A stretch of DNA of 64,000 bases, from NCBI GenBank assembly GCA_039583875.1, contig CM077147.1, positions 163,183,866 through 163,247,865 on the forward strand. Reading direction: 5' to 3'. Below the pieces are notes generated by a model that had not been told where the DNA came from, did no database searches, and saw nothing but the letters and a program-made list of their open reading frames with translations. Shown one piece after another: positions 47,698-58,786 of this stretch. The position numbers and the translations under genes are program-made. Origin of the DNA: Platanthera guangdongensis. Taxonomy: Eukaryota; Streptophyta; Magnoliopsida; Asparagales; Orchidaceae. Each line of letters opens with the position of its first letter. Positions within the stretch are counted from its first letter, which is position 1.

Positions 47698-50600
47698 ATT
47701 TGTTTTGACTTGTGAGTATCCGGCAAGAGCACTCTTTGACACGGGAGCTTCACACTCCTTCTTGTCCGAAGGATTCATATCGCGTATCGGATTACCTTCT
47801 TCGATGGCGAAGGAAAAGTTGGATGTGTTGTTGCCCAATGGGTGTTCGATGCGTGCGGATAGAATCTGTGGCGTGAAGATTCGCATTGGGAATCAAGAGT
47901 TCGATCTGCAAGCGTCGTTACTACCGTTGGTGGAGTTCGACGTTATATTTGGCATAGACTGGCTCTCGGAGCAGCAAGCCTATATTGATTGTGGTCGCAA
48001 GGAAGTCATGTTGGGAGCAAGTCGTGAGACGACTTTTACGGGCTCGAAAGGGTCGAGCAAGACGTTGATGTCTGCTCTTCAGGTGGTGAAGGCGGTTCAT
48101 GCTGGTGCAGAGCTGTTCTTTACACTAGTGGAGGTTGCAAAGCCAAAGCCTACGTTGGATAGTATTTCAGTGGTAGCTGATTACCGTGATGTGTTCCCCA
48201 CAGATCTTCTTGGAGCCCCGCCTCAATGGGAGATAGATTTCACTATTGAGCTAGTGCCAGGTGCAAAGCCTATGTCACGATATCCGTATCGGCTAGTGCC
48301 TAAGGAAATGGCGGAGCTGAAGGTGCAACTTCAAGAGTTGTTGGAGCAAGGGTATGTGCGTCCAAGTTCTTCGCCTTGGAGCACACCAGTCCTCTTTGTT
48401 AAGAAGCAGGACGGGAGCTTGAGACTCTGTATTGATTATCGAGAGTTGAACAAGCTAACAAAAAAGAACAAGTACCCGATCCCCCGGATTGATGATCTAT
48501 TTGATCAGTTAGTCGGGTCGACGATGTACTCAAAATTGGACCTCTAGTCCGGGTACTATCAGCTGAGGATAAGAGAGACTGATATCCCTAAGACAGCGTT
48601 CAGTACAAGATACGGGCATTATGCGTTTACGGTCATGCCGTTTGGGCTGACGAATGTGCCGTCAGTGTTCATGGATTTGATGAACCGGACCTTCAGGGAG
48701 TACTTGGACCATTTTGTGATCGTCTTCATCGACAATATTTTGGTGTACTCGCAGAGTGAGGAAGATCACTTCAGGCATCTTCATCTGGTTTTGGAGACGC
48801 TAAGGAGGAATCAATTGTATGCCAAGTTCTCGAAGTGCGAGTTTTGGTTGTCCTCAGTGGCGTTCCTCAGTCATATAGTGAGTGGGGAAGGTATTGCAGT
48901 GGATCCAGCGAAGATTGTTACGATACGAGAGTGGCCTGAGCTTTCTACGATAGCGAAAGTCCGGAGCTTTCTGGGGCTTGTCGGCTATTATAGGCGCTTC
49001 GTAGAGAACTTCTCGCGGATAGCATTACCTTTCACTACTTTGATGAGGAAGGAATAAAAGTTCGTTTGGATGCCGGAGTGCGCGCGAGCTTTTGAGTAGT
49101 TGAAATGTCGGTTGACCACGACGCCTGTGTTGAGTTCGCCGAGTGGGACCGAAGGTTATGAGATTTATAGTGATGCTTCAGGCAGTGATTTGGGTTGTGT
49201 GTTGTTACAGCATGTAAGCGTTATAGCATATGGCTCGAGACAACTGAAGGTGCACGAGAGGAACTATCCGGTCCATGACTTGGAGTTAGCGGCCGTGATT
49301 TTTGCCTTGAAGCCGTGGAGGCATTATTTGTACGGTGTGAAGATTGATATCTACACCGATCACAAGAGCCTAAAGTATTTGATTGATCAGAAAGATCTGA
49401 ACATGCGGCAGCGTAGATGGATGGAGTTCCTGGGGGACTATACATTCAAGATCCACTACGTGCCTGGTAAAGGTAATGCGGTTGCGGACGCGTTGAGTCG
49501 CCGGGCCCCAGCTCAAGCCAATTAGCTGTCGGTCCATGACGAGCGGTTGGTTCGGGAGTTAGAGGCATTGGAGATCTTTTACGTTGATAAGCAATCAAGT
49601 GCTGAAGCAGTATTGAATTGGACGGAAGTCCAATATGACCTGACTGATCGGATTCGACAGGCGTTGGATATGGATGTCCATATGAAGCAACTCATGATAG
49701 AGGCTCTGGATGGGTCAAATTCCCAATTCATTGTGGAGGACGGATTAATTTGGAAAGATGGTCGTCTGTGCGTCCCAAGCATGGGCGATTTGCGGGTGGA
49801 ATTGTTGTACGAGGCACATCATACCAAGTACTCAATTCACTCGAGGAGCACAAAGATGTACTGCGATGTTAAGAAATTGTTCTGGTGGCCCGGGCTGAAA
49901 AAGGATGTGGCACTCTACGTAGCGAAGTGCCAAACTTGCGCCTTGGTGAAGGCGGAGTGCCAAAAACCGGGGGGATTCTTGAAGTCCTTGCCTATTCCGG
50001 AGTGGAAGTTCGATGACATCACTATGGACTTTGTGCACGGGTTGCCAAGGTCGCAAAAGGGGAACAATGCCATTTGGGTGGTCATAGATCATTTAACGAA
50101 GGTGTCGCATTTCATTCCGCATAGGAAGGATGATCCGGTTGAGAAATTGGCAAAGTTATATGCAGACAATATTATGCGGCTTCATGGTGTGCCCCGCAAC
50201 ATCGTGAGTGACCGAGATGGGCGGTTCACGTCCAATGATTGGAGGCTTGTGCAGCAGATGTTGGGAACAAAGCTGAGTTTTAACACAACCTTTCATCTGC
50301 AAACGGATGGGCAGACCGAGAGGGTCAATAGGATAATGGAAGACATGCTTCGTATATGTGTCCTGGACTTTGGAAAGCAATGGGAAGATCACCTATACTT
50401 GGTGGAATTCGCTTACAATAATAGCTACCATGCGAGTATTCAAATGGCGCCCTTCGAGGCCCTATATGGTAGAAGAAGTCGCACGCCGTTGTCCTGGTTG
50501 GAAACGGGTGAGTCAAAGTTGTACAAGCGTCAAGAGGTGGAAGATGCTACTTCATTGGTGCGAACCATTCGGGAGAGATTGCTAATCGCTCAGGACCGCC

Positions 50601-51055
50601 AGGCTAAGTACTATAATGCCAAGCACAGGAACGTGGAGTTCGCTGTTGGCGATTGGGTGTACTTGAAGATATAGCCGTTCAAGGGTGTCTCGCGGGTGCG
50701 GCGCTTGAAGAAGCAAAGCCCGAGGTACCTTGGGCCGTTTGAGGTTCTAGAGCGGGTTGGCGAAGCAGCCTATCATTTGAAGCTATCAGTGGAGCTTAGT
50801 GGTCTACATGATGTATTCCATATATCGGTGCTACGGAAGGCGGTGCAAGAGCCTACGCAAGTGATCACGGTCGATCAAGTGCCGGTTGATAGTGGGTTGA
50901 TGACGAAGGTCAAGACCGTGTGTATTGAAGACTCGTAAGTCAAGTGGCTACGCAATAAAGAGATTAGGATGGTCAAGGTCCGTTGGGACAATTGCGGTCG
51001 AGAGGAGCTCTCTTGGGAGCGAGAGTAGACTATGCTTGAGGAGTACCCGGAGTTG
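47698..51055 (+). pseudogene. Pol of chromovirus E, several stops
   Basis: Protease ([10 protein letters not shown]; '[12 protein letters not shown]'), RT ('[14 protein letters not shown]'; stop at about 48545 in 'KLDL*SGYY'), catalytic box FIDNILVYS (second Asp replaced by Asn, about 48733), RNase H ('[15 protein letters not shown]', '[12 protein letters not shown]'), integrase ('CQTCALV', 'TMDFVHGLPRS', 'IVSDRDGRFTS', 'DGQTERVNRIMEDM') and a chromodomain-like end ('MVKVRWDNCGREELSWERE'). Other stops are at 49055 (CAA to TAA), 49097 (CAG to TAG), 49522, 50672, 50936 and 51026. The element cannot move on its own. Confidence 0.9.
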
Positions 51056-51134
51056 TTTCACTCAGGTACCATTTAAGTTTTATGTTTCTTTCCTGTATGT
51101 CCTTTATGTAATTTCGAGGACGAAATTCTTTTAA

Positions 51135-51146
51135 GAGGGGGAGAGT
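51135..51146 (+). other. Polypurine tract of E
   Basis: Purine run AGAGGGGGAGAG, then TTGTAACGCCCC; the 3' LTR starts at 51147. Confidence 0.85.
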
Positions 51147-51521
51147 TGTAACGCCCCGAAACTCAAAAGAGCGACGGGAGGCATTTTGGGCCAAATCCGG
51201 TATTTGGCAGGGGGCACCCGGCCTGGGACACGGGCGTGCCCCTGGGCGTGTCAAGCCCGTGTTGACGATCGGTCCGGGGAGTCGACATTTTCGCTCGACG
51301 ATGTGTCGAGATGGGGCACACGGCCTGAGACACGGGCGTGTCTCAGGGCGTGTCGAGCCCGTGTCGACGATCTGCCCGGGGAGTCGACATTTTCGCTCGA
51401 CGATGTGTCGAGATAGGGAACACGGGTGTGTCCAAGGCCGTGTCGATGATCTGCCCGGGGAGTCGACATTTTCCCTTACTTTGATATATCATTAAATGCG
51501 GAGAAAATGCGGGTTGTGACA
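51147..51521 (+). repeat. Chimeric 3' LTR: E family start, F family end
   Basis: 51147-51467 matches the first part of E's 5' LTR, with the ACACGGGCGTGTC and TCGACATTTT blocks. From CATTTTCCCTTACT (about 51466) to GGGTTGTGACA (51521) it instead matches the last 55 bases of F's LTR (29336-29390). The switch occurs at a shared CATTTTC. Length is 375 bases against 2216 in the 5' LTR. Confidence 0.85.
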
Positions 51522-51958
51522 CACCTCCTCATCGACCTCCATCTGAAACTATTTGTATTCAGATTCCAATCGGAATAGTTTTCACTCCTTCACATGCGAA
51601 GTATCTTCATGAGTCAGTTCAAGTAAACGTAAATATCTTAAGTAGTTTCACAATTGCAAATCCTATTGAATTCAGTTTTATCCAATGCACGGAATAAAGA
51701 GTTCAAGACTTTTGCATTGTTAGTATATTTTAATTTGTCAGCGTCATCCCATTTATCTTACAATTTGATTAGGACTGTATCGCCTACAGTGATTATGGGT
51801 GCGGTGCATTTTGTTTCTACCATGACCCATATGTCCATGTTTTGTGTCATTAAGAAAATTTTCATGCACGTTCTCCAGTGACTGTCGTCACTCCCCATAA
51901 ATAGTGGAGGTCTACTCACACCTTGTCCTTTAGGGAAAACATGATTGACATTGGCCAT
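51522..51958 (-). pseudogene. Copia A2: gag fragment
   Basis: Gag starts at 51958 with the same MANVNHVFPKG as A1 and continues, broken by stops, to 51522, where E's chimeric LTR cuts it. The part from 51719 rightward corresponds to positions 1-241 of the window. Confidence 0.75.
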
Positions 51959-51995
51959 CTTACTTCAGGATTTTAGTCCTTTTTGAACTAACCTT

Positions 51996-52007
51996 GCTCT
52001 GATACCA
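51996..52007 (-). other. Primer binding site of copia A2
   Basis: Minus strand TGGTATCAGAGC, perfect match to the initiator Met tRNA primer, two bases from the LTR. Confidence 0.9.
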
Positions 52008-52009
52008 CA

Positions 52010-53314
52010 TGTTGGATTAGATGGTCACCCCTAAGGGGGGGGGGGGTGAAAAAGGTTTACAAGAACAATTTAAAAATTAAAGTGAGTTTTGTCCAGGTAA
52101 ACTGGTTCTGGATGCTACTACAGAGCGCTAGCTTGATACCACGCGACGGCGGTAGGTCACATGACCCGTTTTCTTGGACAAACTTCGCCTAAGAGACACG
52201 CACACCCTTTAGAGATCTATCGACATACAATCATGAAATCATAATAAGAATGAAGAAGAAATAATAATTTTATTCAAGAGAAAATGAAAGTGGTTTACAG
52301 TTACACACAAATAGATCTCCATGATGCCGGAGATCAGAGGCGGTGAAATTCAAACTTCATTTCATATTCTATACCGACCCATTATACGCACCGGTTGGCT
52401 CTCTTCCTTTCCCTCCCTGAAAAGGTCTTCGAGCCAACTCTTCATCTTACTTTCCGGAAGTGTCTTAGAGCCCCACTAGATCTCTCGATCTAGACATCCC
52501 TTCCCTGAGATGATTTCTCACGGAACCCTTCCCGGATTCCGACTACCCTCACCGATCGATTTTCCTCTCCCACAGACAATTAGAAAAAGGGAAAAATTAC
52601 AATATGAAATTAAAGAATATTTAAAGTGATTCTCCCTCAAAATGATTCCTCCATCGAGCGGTGCATGACCAGCGCTAAAAATCTTCATTCTATTATACCT
52701 GATCAACTCCTCTTAGTCATAGTAGTCCTTTGCTCGCCAGAGATCTTCGTGCACGAACGAGATGGTGGGGGCATTATCTTCCTTCGATGAAGATGGTAGA
52801 ATGGTGCTATCAGCCAGCACACGAACCCTAAAATTCGAATAGGTCACTCTCTGAGGTCTCCAGAAAAAGCCGCGCTTTTATAGGCCTTTAAAAATAAGCT
52901 ACCGCTGGTGGTAGAGCTAGCAGTTGGCGGTAGGTCGATGCACGTGGATGTGACACTTGTCCAGCCGATTTGGAAAATATCCGAATAAAAAAATATTCCT
53001 CTTTTTTGAGCTGTCACGGCGCGTTACAGGGCTATCACCTGGAGGTAGAATGATGTTTTGATGTTCGTTGAGAGAGCTAGCGTGCCGTGGTAAAGAATAA
53101 CATCATGCGGTAGCTCATAGAGTGCCTTCCCTGAATTAATCCCCAACCTAGCACGGGCGGTAGCACTAGCGCTCTGCGGTAGGTTCCAGAGCTTGGTTTT
53201 TTTCGTTCTTTTGTACATGTAAACCTGTGCACTATACCCAAATCTTGTATGATCAAATACAACACAGGATTTGATATTATCAAACTAAAGAGATGCGAAT
53301 CATAAGCTCCAACA
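52010..53314 (-). repeat. 5' LTR of copia A2
   Basis: TGTTGGATTAG...CTCCAACA, 1305 bases. Same features as A1, with scattered substitutions and a longer G-run. Confidence 0.85.
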
Positions 53315-54089
53315 AAAATATCGGGAAAGTCCCAAATTGCTGGTAGATCCTCTAAGCTAACAACTACCTCCATCAACTCAAAATATATTATGAAGACCTC
53401 ATCCCCTGTTCATGAGCCTTGACAGCTTGAATAAATGATAGTAAAACCCAAGGTACAGATCTAATACCTTGAAAAACCACCTCTATATCTCCATGTTTCA
53501 GAGTGATCGTTTTCGCCGTGTAGTTAATCCTAACATGATTCCAATCCAGCCAAATCATGCCTAGAATGAGATCAATGTTTGGCATCCTTAACACCATTAT
53601 AGGGGTTTCAAAAATCTTTCCTCCGATACACACATCCATATTCCACTTGGCGGATGAGGTTAACTCAGAGCTATCTATAAGGCGTACTCTCGGAGTGACA
53701 TCTGTGAAGCATTACACATCATCAAAATCCTCCACATAGTCCACTGAGATGAACGAGTGGGTGGAACCGATATCAAACAAAGTGTGGGCGGGCCTCCCAC
53801 TAATTGTCACAATGGATAAGTGCTAAGTTATAATAATTTGAAGGTAAAATTTTCCAAGCAATTTCAGGCATGCTAAGAACATAATAAGTAGAACATTGAA
53901 TCAAATTGCAAGGTACCTACAATGATGCTTTGTAGGTGTCTCTCTTGAGCTAGTCATAAGGCAAACACCCGCTCCTGCGTAGGTTCATGGTGACCATAAC
54001 CTCATCCTCGCTGAGCTGCTGGTGGGAACACGGGATGATTTTTTAACATTCCCTTATAGTTGCATGCAGAAGAGCCTTATGTGTCCCGT
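53315..54089 (-). pseudogene. Gypsy B2: protease fragment
   Basis: Second copy of 1592-2360. The open piece 53388-53639 reads 'MDVCIGGKIFETPIMVLRMP' followed by NIDLILGMIWLDW, the C-terminal half of a gypsy protease. The active-site stretch upstream is again LFDIGSTHSF-like. It is cut at 54089 by element G. Confidence 0.75.
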
Positions 54090-54776
54090 GCCTATTCAGT
54101 AATTCGTTGGTCAAACACGCATTGGAGGACTTAGGAGCAAGCATAAATCTCATGCCTTTTTTGTTGTTTAAGAAATTAGGTCGACGATCTCCGAACCCCA
54201 CTCATATGAGTATTCAGCTAGCTGATTGTTCTGTTAAGTATCTGGTAGGGATTATGGAGGATGTCTTGGTCAAGGTGGACAAATTCATCTTCCGGGTGGA
54301 TTTTGTCATCCTAGATATCGAAGAGGATGCCGATGTACCCCTCATACTCGGCCTCCCCTTCCTTGCCACCTCCCTTACTATTATTGATGTTAGTGATGGA
54401 AAGTTCCTCCTTCGGGTTGGGGATGATGAAATCACTTTCAACATTAATCCCTCAATGCATAACACACTAGAGCACGATGATTCCTGCATTTATCTAGAGG
54501 AATGCTTCAAAAATGAATTTTCTGCACCTTCTGAATTAGTTCCTTCATCAGTTGATGAATATTTTATCACCTAGCTCTTCTGCTTATAAGATGTCTCCCG
54601 CATTACCCCCTCGAATCGCTACCCATTGACACCCTAAAATTCAAAACCTCTTACGAGGAACCACCCACCTTGGAGCTTAAGAAACTCCCCCTTATCTGAA
54701 GTATCTCTTCATTGAAAATGACTCTAAGCTACCAGTTATTATCTCTTCGGATCTGAGTTACTCAGAAATTTCTGAG
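54090..54776 (+). pseudogene. Athila-type gypsy G: protease
   Basis: 54107-54574 is open for 155 codons: 'LEDLGASINLMPFLLFKKLG' (Asp-Leu-Gly active site, as is common in Athila pol), 'VLVKVDKFIFRVDFVILDIE', 'DVPLILGLPFLAT'. Gag and the 5' LTR are missing; the left junction with B2 is abrupt. 54575-54776 continues toward RT with stops. Confidence 0.82.
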
Positions 54777-57115
54777 TTGACTCTAGTTTTACAAAATCAC
54801 CGCCACACAATTATGTGGCAGTTATCCGACATAAAGGGGGTTAACCCATCATTCTGCATACACAAGATTTTCCTAGATAATAATTCCTGTAGTACTATCC
54901 AGCCCCAACGACATTTAAATCCAAACATGAAGGACGTCATGAAGGCTGAGGTTATTAAACTTCTAGACGCGGGAATTATCTATCCCATCTCCGATAGTAC
55001 TTGGGTGAGCCCAGTACAAGTCATGCCAAAGAAAGGCGGAGTCACGGTAGTAGCCAAGGAAAATAATGAATTAATTCCAACCCGTACTATTACGGGTTGG
55101 CCAATGTGCATTGATTATCACAAACTCAATGATGCCACTCGAAAAGACCACTTCCCGCTCCCCTTTATCGACCAAATCTTAGAACGCCTTTCTGGTCACT
55201 CCTTCGATTGCTTTCTCGACGGTCTCCCAGGGTACTTTCAAATCCCTATTTCTCCCGAGGACTAAGATAAGACTACCTTTACTTGTCCCTTTGGAACCTA
55301 CGCTTACAGAAGGATGACATTTGGTTTATGCAACGCGCCGGCTACATTTCAGCGATGTATGCTGGCGATATTCGACGAGTTGGTAGAAGAAGTGATGGAG
55401 TTATTCATGGATGACTTCTCTGTGTTTGATAGTTCTTTTGAAAATAGTTTAAAAAATCTCGAGCGAGTGTTGATTCGTTGTGAGGAAACTAACTTAGCCC
55501 TCAACTGGGAGAAATGTCGCTTTATGGTCCAAGAGGGATTGCTCCTCGACCATAAGATTTCAGGCAAGGGGATCGAGGTCGACCGTGCCAAGATCAAAGT
55601 TATTGAAAAACTCCCCCTCCAACGAATATTAAAGCCATTCGTAGTTTTCTAGGGCACACAGGGTTTTATCGGCATTTTATCCAAAACGTTTCCAAAATTA
55701 CGAAGCCAATAACCCATCTTATCGAGAAAGAGTCACCTTTCATTTTTAACAACGATTGTCTTCTTGCTTTCAATTTAATAAAAGAAAAATTAGTAAACTC
55801 CCCGATTCTAGTTGCTCCGAATTGGTCGCTTCCTTTTGAAATCATGTGCGATGCGAATGATACTGCGGTAGGTGTGGTCTTAGGCCAACGGGTGGATAAA
55901 TTCTTCCACCAGATTTATTATGCAAGCAAGACACTCACGTTTGCACATGCCAACTACACCACCACCGAGAAAGAGCTCTTAGCGATCGTTTTTGCCTTTG
56001 ATAAGTTTAGGTCTTATATCACCCTCTCCAAATTAATCGTCTTCATGGATCACTCGGCCCTTCATTTTTTATTAAGTAAAGCGGACACCAAGCCCCACAT
56101 TTTGCAATCGATCCTCCTCTTACAAGAGTTTGATTTAGAGATCCCGGGCAAAAGGAGTGCCAAAAATTTGGCGGCCGACCATTTATTGCGTTTAGAAAAC
56201 CCCGCTAGTGAAACATTAGTGGAAGCCGACATTAATGATAAATTCCCTGAAGAGCGCCTCCTCGCTCTCGAAAATTCAAAAGATTATCCCGCACCCTGGT
56301 TCGCCAACTTTGACAACTATTTAGTAGCTCGGGTCTTGCCAAAGGAGTTCTCAAGTCAGAAAAAGAAGAAATTCTTTTCTGGCTTAAAGAATTACTTTTG
56401 GGAAGACCTTTTCTTATTCAGAGTCTATGTGGATCAGGTAGTGCGGCGTTGCATATCGAGTGAGGAAGGAGTGCAAATATTGAGGCATTGCCACGAAGGA
56501 CCAACATGTGGTCATTCCCAAGCGAACCGCACCGCAAGGAAGATGCTGGAGGCGGGCTTTTATTGGCCCACACTATTCAAAGATGCTCACACCCTAATGA
56601 GTACTTGCGATAGTTGCCAGCGGGCGGGCAATATCTCACGAAGGGATGAGATGCCTCAAAATATTTTCCTATATGTGAAATCTTCGATCTTTGGGGCATC
56701 GACTTCATCGACCCCTCCCTCCATCTTATCAAAACAAATACATTCTTGTCACTGTCGACTATGTATCAAGGTCGACGGAAGCGCAAGCTCTCCCCACCAA
56801 CAATACACAAGTCGTAGTTAAATTTCTAAAAAAATTATTCTCTCGATTTGGCATGCCACGCGCTATAGTTAGTGATAGGGGAATCCATTTCTGCAATAGC
56901 CAGTTAGCCAAAATTTTGGCAAAATATGGTGTAACGCACAAACCTTCCAACGCCTATCACCCCCAGACGAGCGGTCAAGACAAGGTTGTTAATCGTGAAT
57001 TGAAACGTATTTTAGAGAAAACCGTATCTATAAATAGGAAGGATTGGGCACTAAAACTAGATCATGCCCTATGGGCCTATCGAACGGCGTATAAGACAGC
57101 CATCGGCTGCACGCC
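54777..57115 (+). pseudogene. Athila-type gypsy G: RT, RNase H, integrase
   Basis: RT: 'PMCIDYHKLNDATRKDHFPL', 'TFGLCNAPATFQRCM' and the catalytic 'FMDDFSVF' (about 55408). TAA at 55263-55265 replaces the Gln of the '(Q)DKTTF' motif. A frameshift near 55640 precedes RNase H ('IMCDANDTAVGVVLGQR', 'TTTEKELLAIVFAFDKFRSY'). Integrase: 'CHEGPTCGHSQANRTARKML', 'CDSCQRAGNISRRDEMP', a frameshift near 56700, then 'VSDRGIHFCNSQLAKIL' and 'YHPQTSGQDKVVNRELK' (the catalytic Glu position reads Asp/Lys). It ends '...TAIGCTPE'-like at 57115, where K's LTR is inserted. Confidence 0.87.
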
Positions 57116-58620
57116 TGAAAGTGCAGCTAGATCTGATATACTCTAGAGGGGGGTGAATAGAGTATATGGTGCTTTGAAACTTTTTACAACAACTGTTGTA
57201 ATAAGACTGAGCAGGGAAGCAATAATAAATCTAATCACAGCACTAAGTTAAATAAAAGCTAAGCACAGAAAAATCAAGGCCAGAAACAAACATAAACACA
57301 AGCAAAACCAGAAGACACAAGGAAATATAGTGGTTCCCCTAAACTTGGGTACATCCACTCTTCTACCACCCTAGGTAGGAATCCACTGCAGGATGAGTTG
57401 ATCAGGTGTCCTGGGCACCAATGAGCTTTTGATAAGGTGCTCAAAAACCAAAGAAGATTTTTTGATCAGGTGTCTTGCCACCAATGAGCTTTTGACAAGG
57501 TGCTCAAAAACCAAGCTCAAACTTTTGAAGGGAGTTTGAGAAACCCTTTACAGAGAGGGGGTGAGAGAGTGATGGAAGTCTTCTCTTTCTCAAACAACTG
57601 AGAAGACTATGTGGATTGTTGATGTCAAAGCTCCCCCTGAATCCTTGAGATCTTCAGGAAGAAAAGCTTTGCTGAGGGTGATAGGCCTTCAAAGATTGAA
57701 CTCCAACAATAGATGATTTCAGCAATAGCTGAAATGTTGAATGTCTGGAGTCTGGAAATATGTTGGCCTTGAACACTTTGAAAACTAAAGAGATCTGAAG
57801 ATTTGAGAAAGCTTGATCTCCTTGGATGTGTGTTCTTGAGAAAACTTTGAGACAGAATAATTTTTGAATGTGTCTCTGTAATCTGTGTGTCCTATGAGAG
57901 ATTCAAAAAATTCTTCTCTATTATTCTCTGATACAGAATAGAATAACATTCTCTTTCAAGTATAGCCGTTGGCCTTGCATTAATTGCATCCTTAATTGCA
58001 CAATCTCTTCTGGAGGAAAGTCCACAGAAATATTCCTTGAAAAATCCCTTGAAACTTGGTCCAGAAATGAATGAAAACGGCTAGGAAATCTCTGAATTAA
58101 TTGTAGAATAACTCCTTAACTGATTTGAATTTGAATCTAGAAACATCCTTGAAGTTATTTGAAATCGTCGAACTGAGCTCTGCTATCGTCGAGCTGAGCT
58201 CAGTGATCTGGAAATATACATCAGCAAAATATCGTCGATCTGAGCTCAAAGATCGTCGAACTGAGCTCAGAGATAAAGATCCAAAGCAGAGTCAAAATCA
58301 TCGACCTGAGCTCACCGATCGTCGAATGGAGTTCGACGATATAATGAAGTTGAGATCAGCGATCGTCGAATGGAGTTCGACGATCTGTCGAAGTTGAGCT
58401 AGACGATCGTCGACCGGAGTTCGACGAATCGTCGTGCTGAGCTCGACGATATGACTTAGTCTCCAAACACAAAATCTTGGTCTTCAGGGCAGCTTCCAAA
58501 TTTAGACTTCTAACCCTTAGACTCAATTCTAATTGACCTATTGAGCTATACAGGAGGTCAAGCAAAGGTTCCTAGAGACATAGTGATCCTGACCCAAATT
58601 AGTAATAGGGTGTTCCAACA
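57116..58620 (-). repeat. 3' LTR of K
   Basis: TGAAAGTGCAGC...GTTCCAACA, 1505 bases. 58155-58455 holds ten or so ATCGTCGAACTGAGCTC-type repeats in both orientations. Only a weak TATA-like TATACTTG is seen (about 57960, minus strand). ORFs inside are fortuitous. Confidence 0.9.
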
Positions 58621-58634
58621 ATCTCCCCCTATTT
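58621..58634 (-). other. Polypurine tract of K
   Basis: Minus strand AAATAGGGGGAGAT, identical to that of D. 58635-58786 is 3' non-coding. Confidence 0.92.
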
Positions 58635-58786
58635 GGGTTAGGATTACTATTTACAGACTTTGGAAGAATTTAATGACAACATACAATCAGTAAAATATAA
58701 AAACAACAGCTAGACATTGCAGAATCACAGAGATATATAGCATCCAGATAGCAATCAGAAATCACAGAAATTGTCACCTTACAATA

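Larger units (their letters stand above)
34928..51521 (+). mobile_element. Chromovirus E, split by Sirevirus D
   Basis: LTRs start TGTAAYGCCCC. The 5' LTR is 34928-37143, primer site 37147, gag in two parts (37376-37731 and 46836-47620), pol 47698-51055, polypurine tract 51135-51146, and a short 3' LTR 51147-51521. No target duplication is found: bases before 34928 are AAATT and those after 51521 are CACCT. The two flanks belong to different copia sequences, so the right end is not original. Confidence 0.85.
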
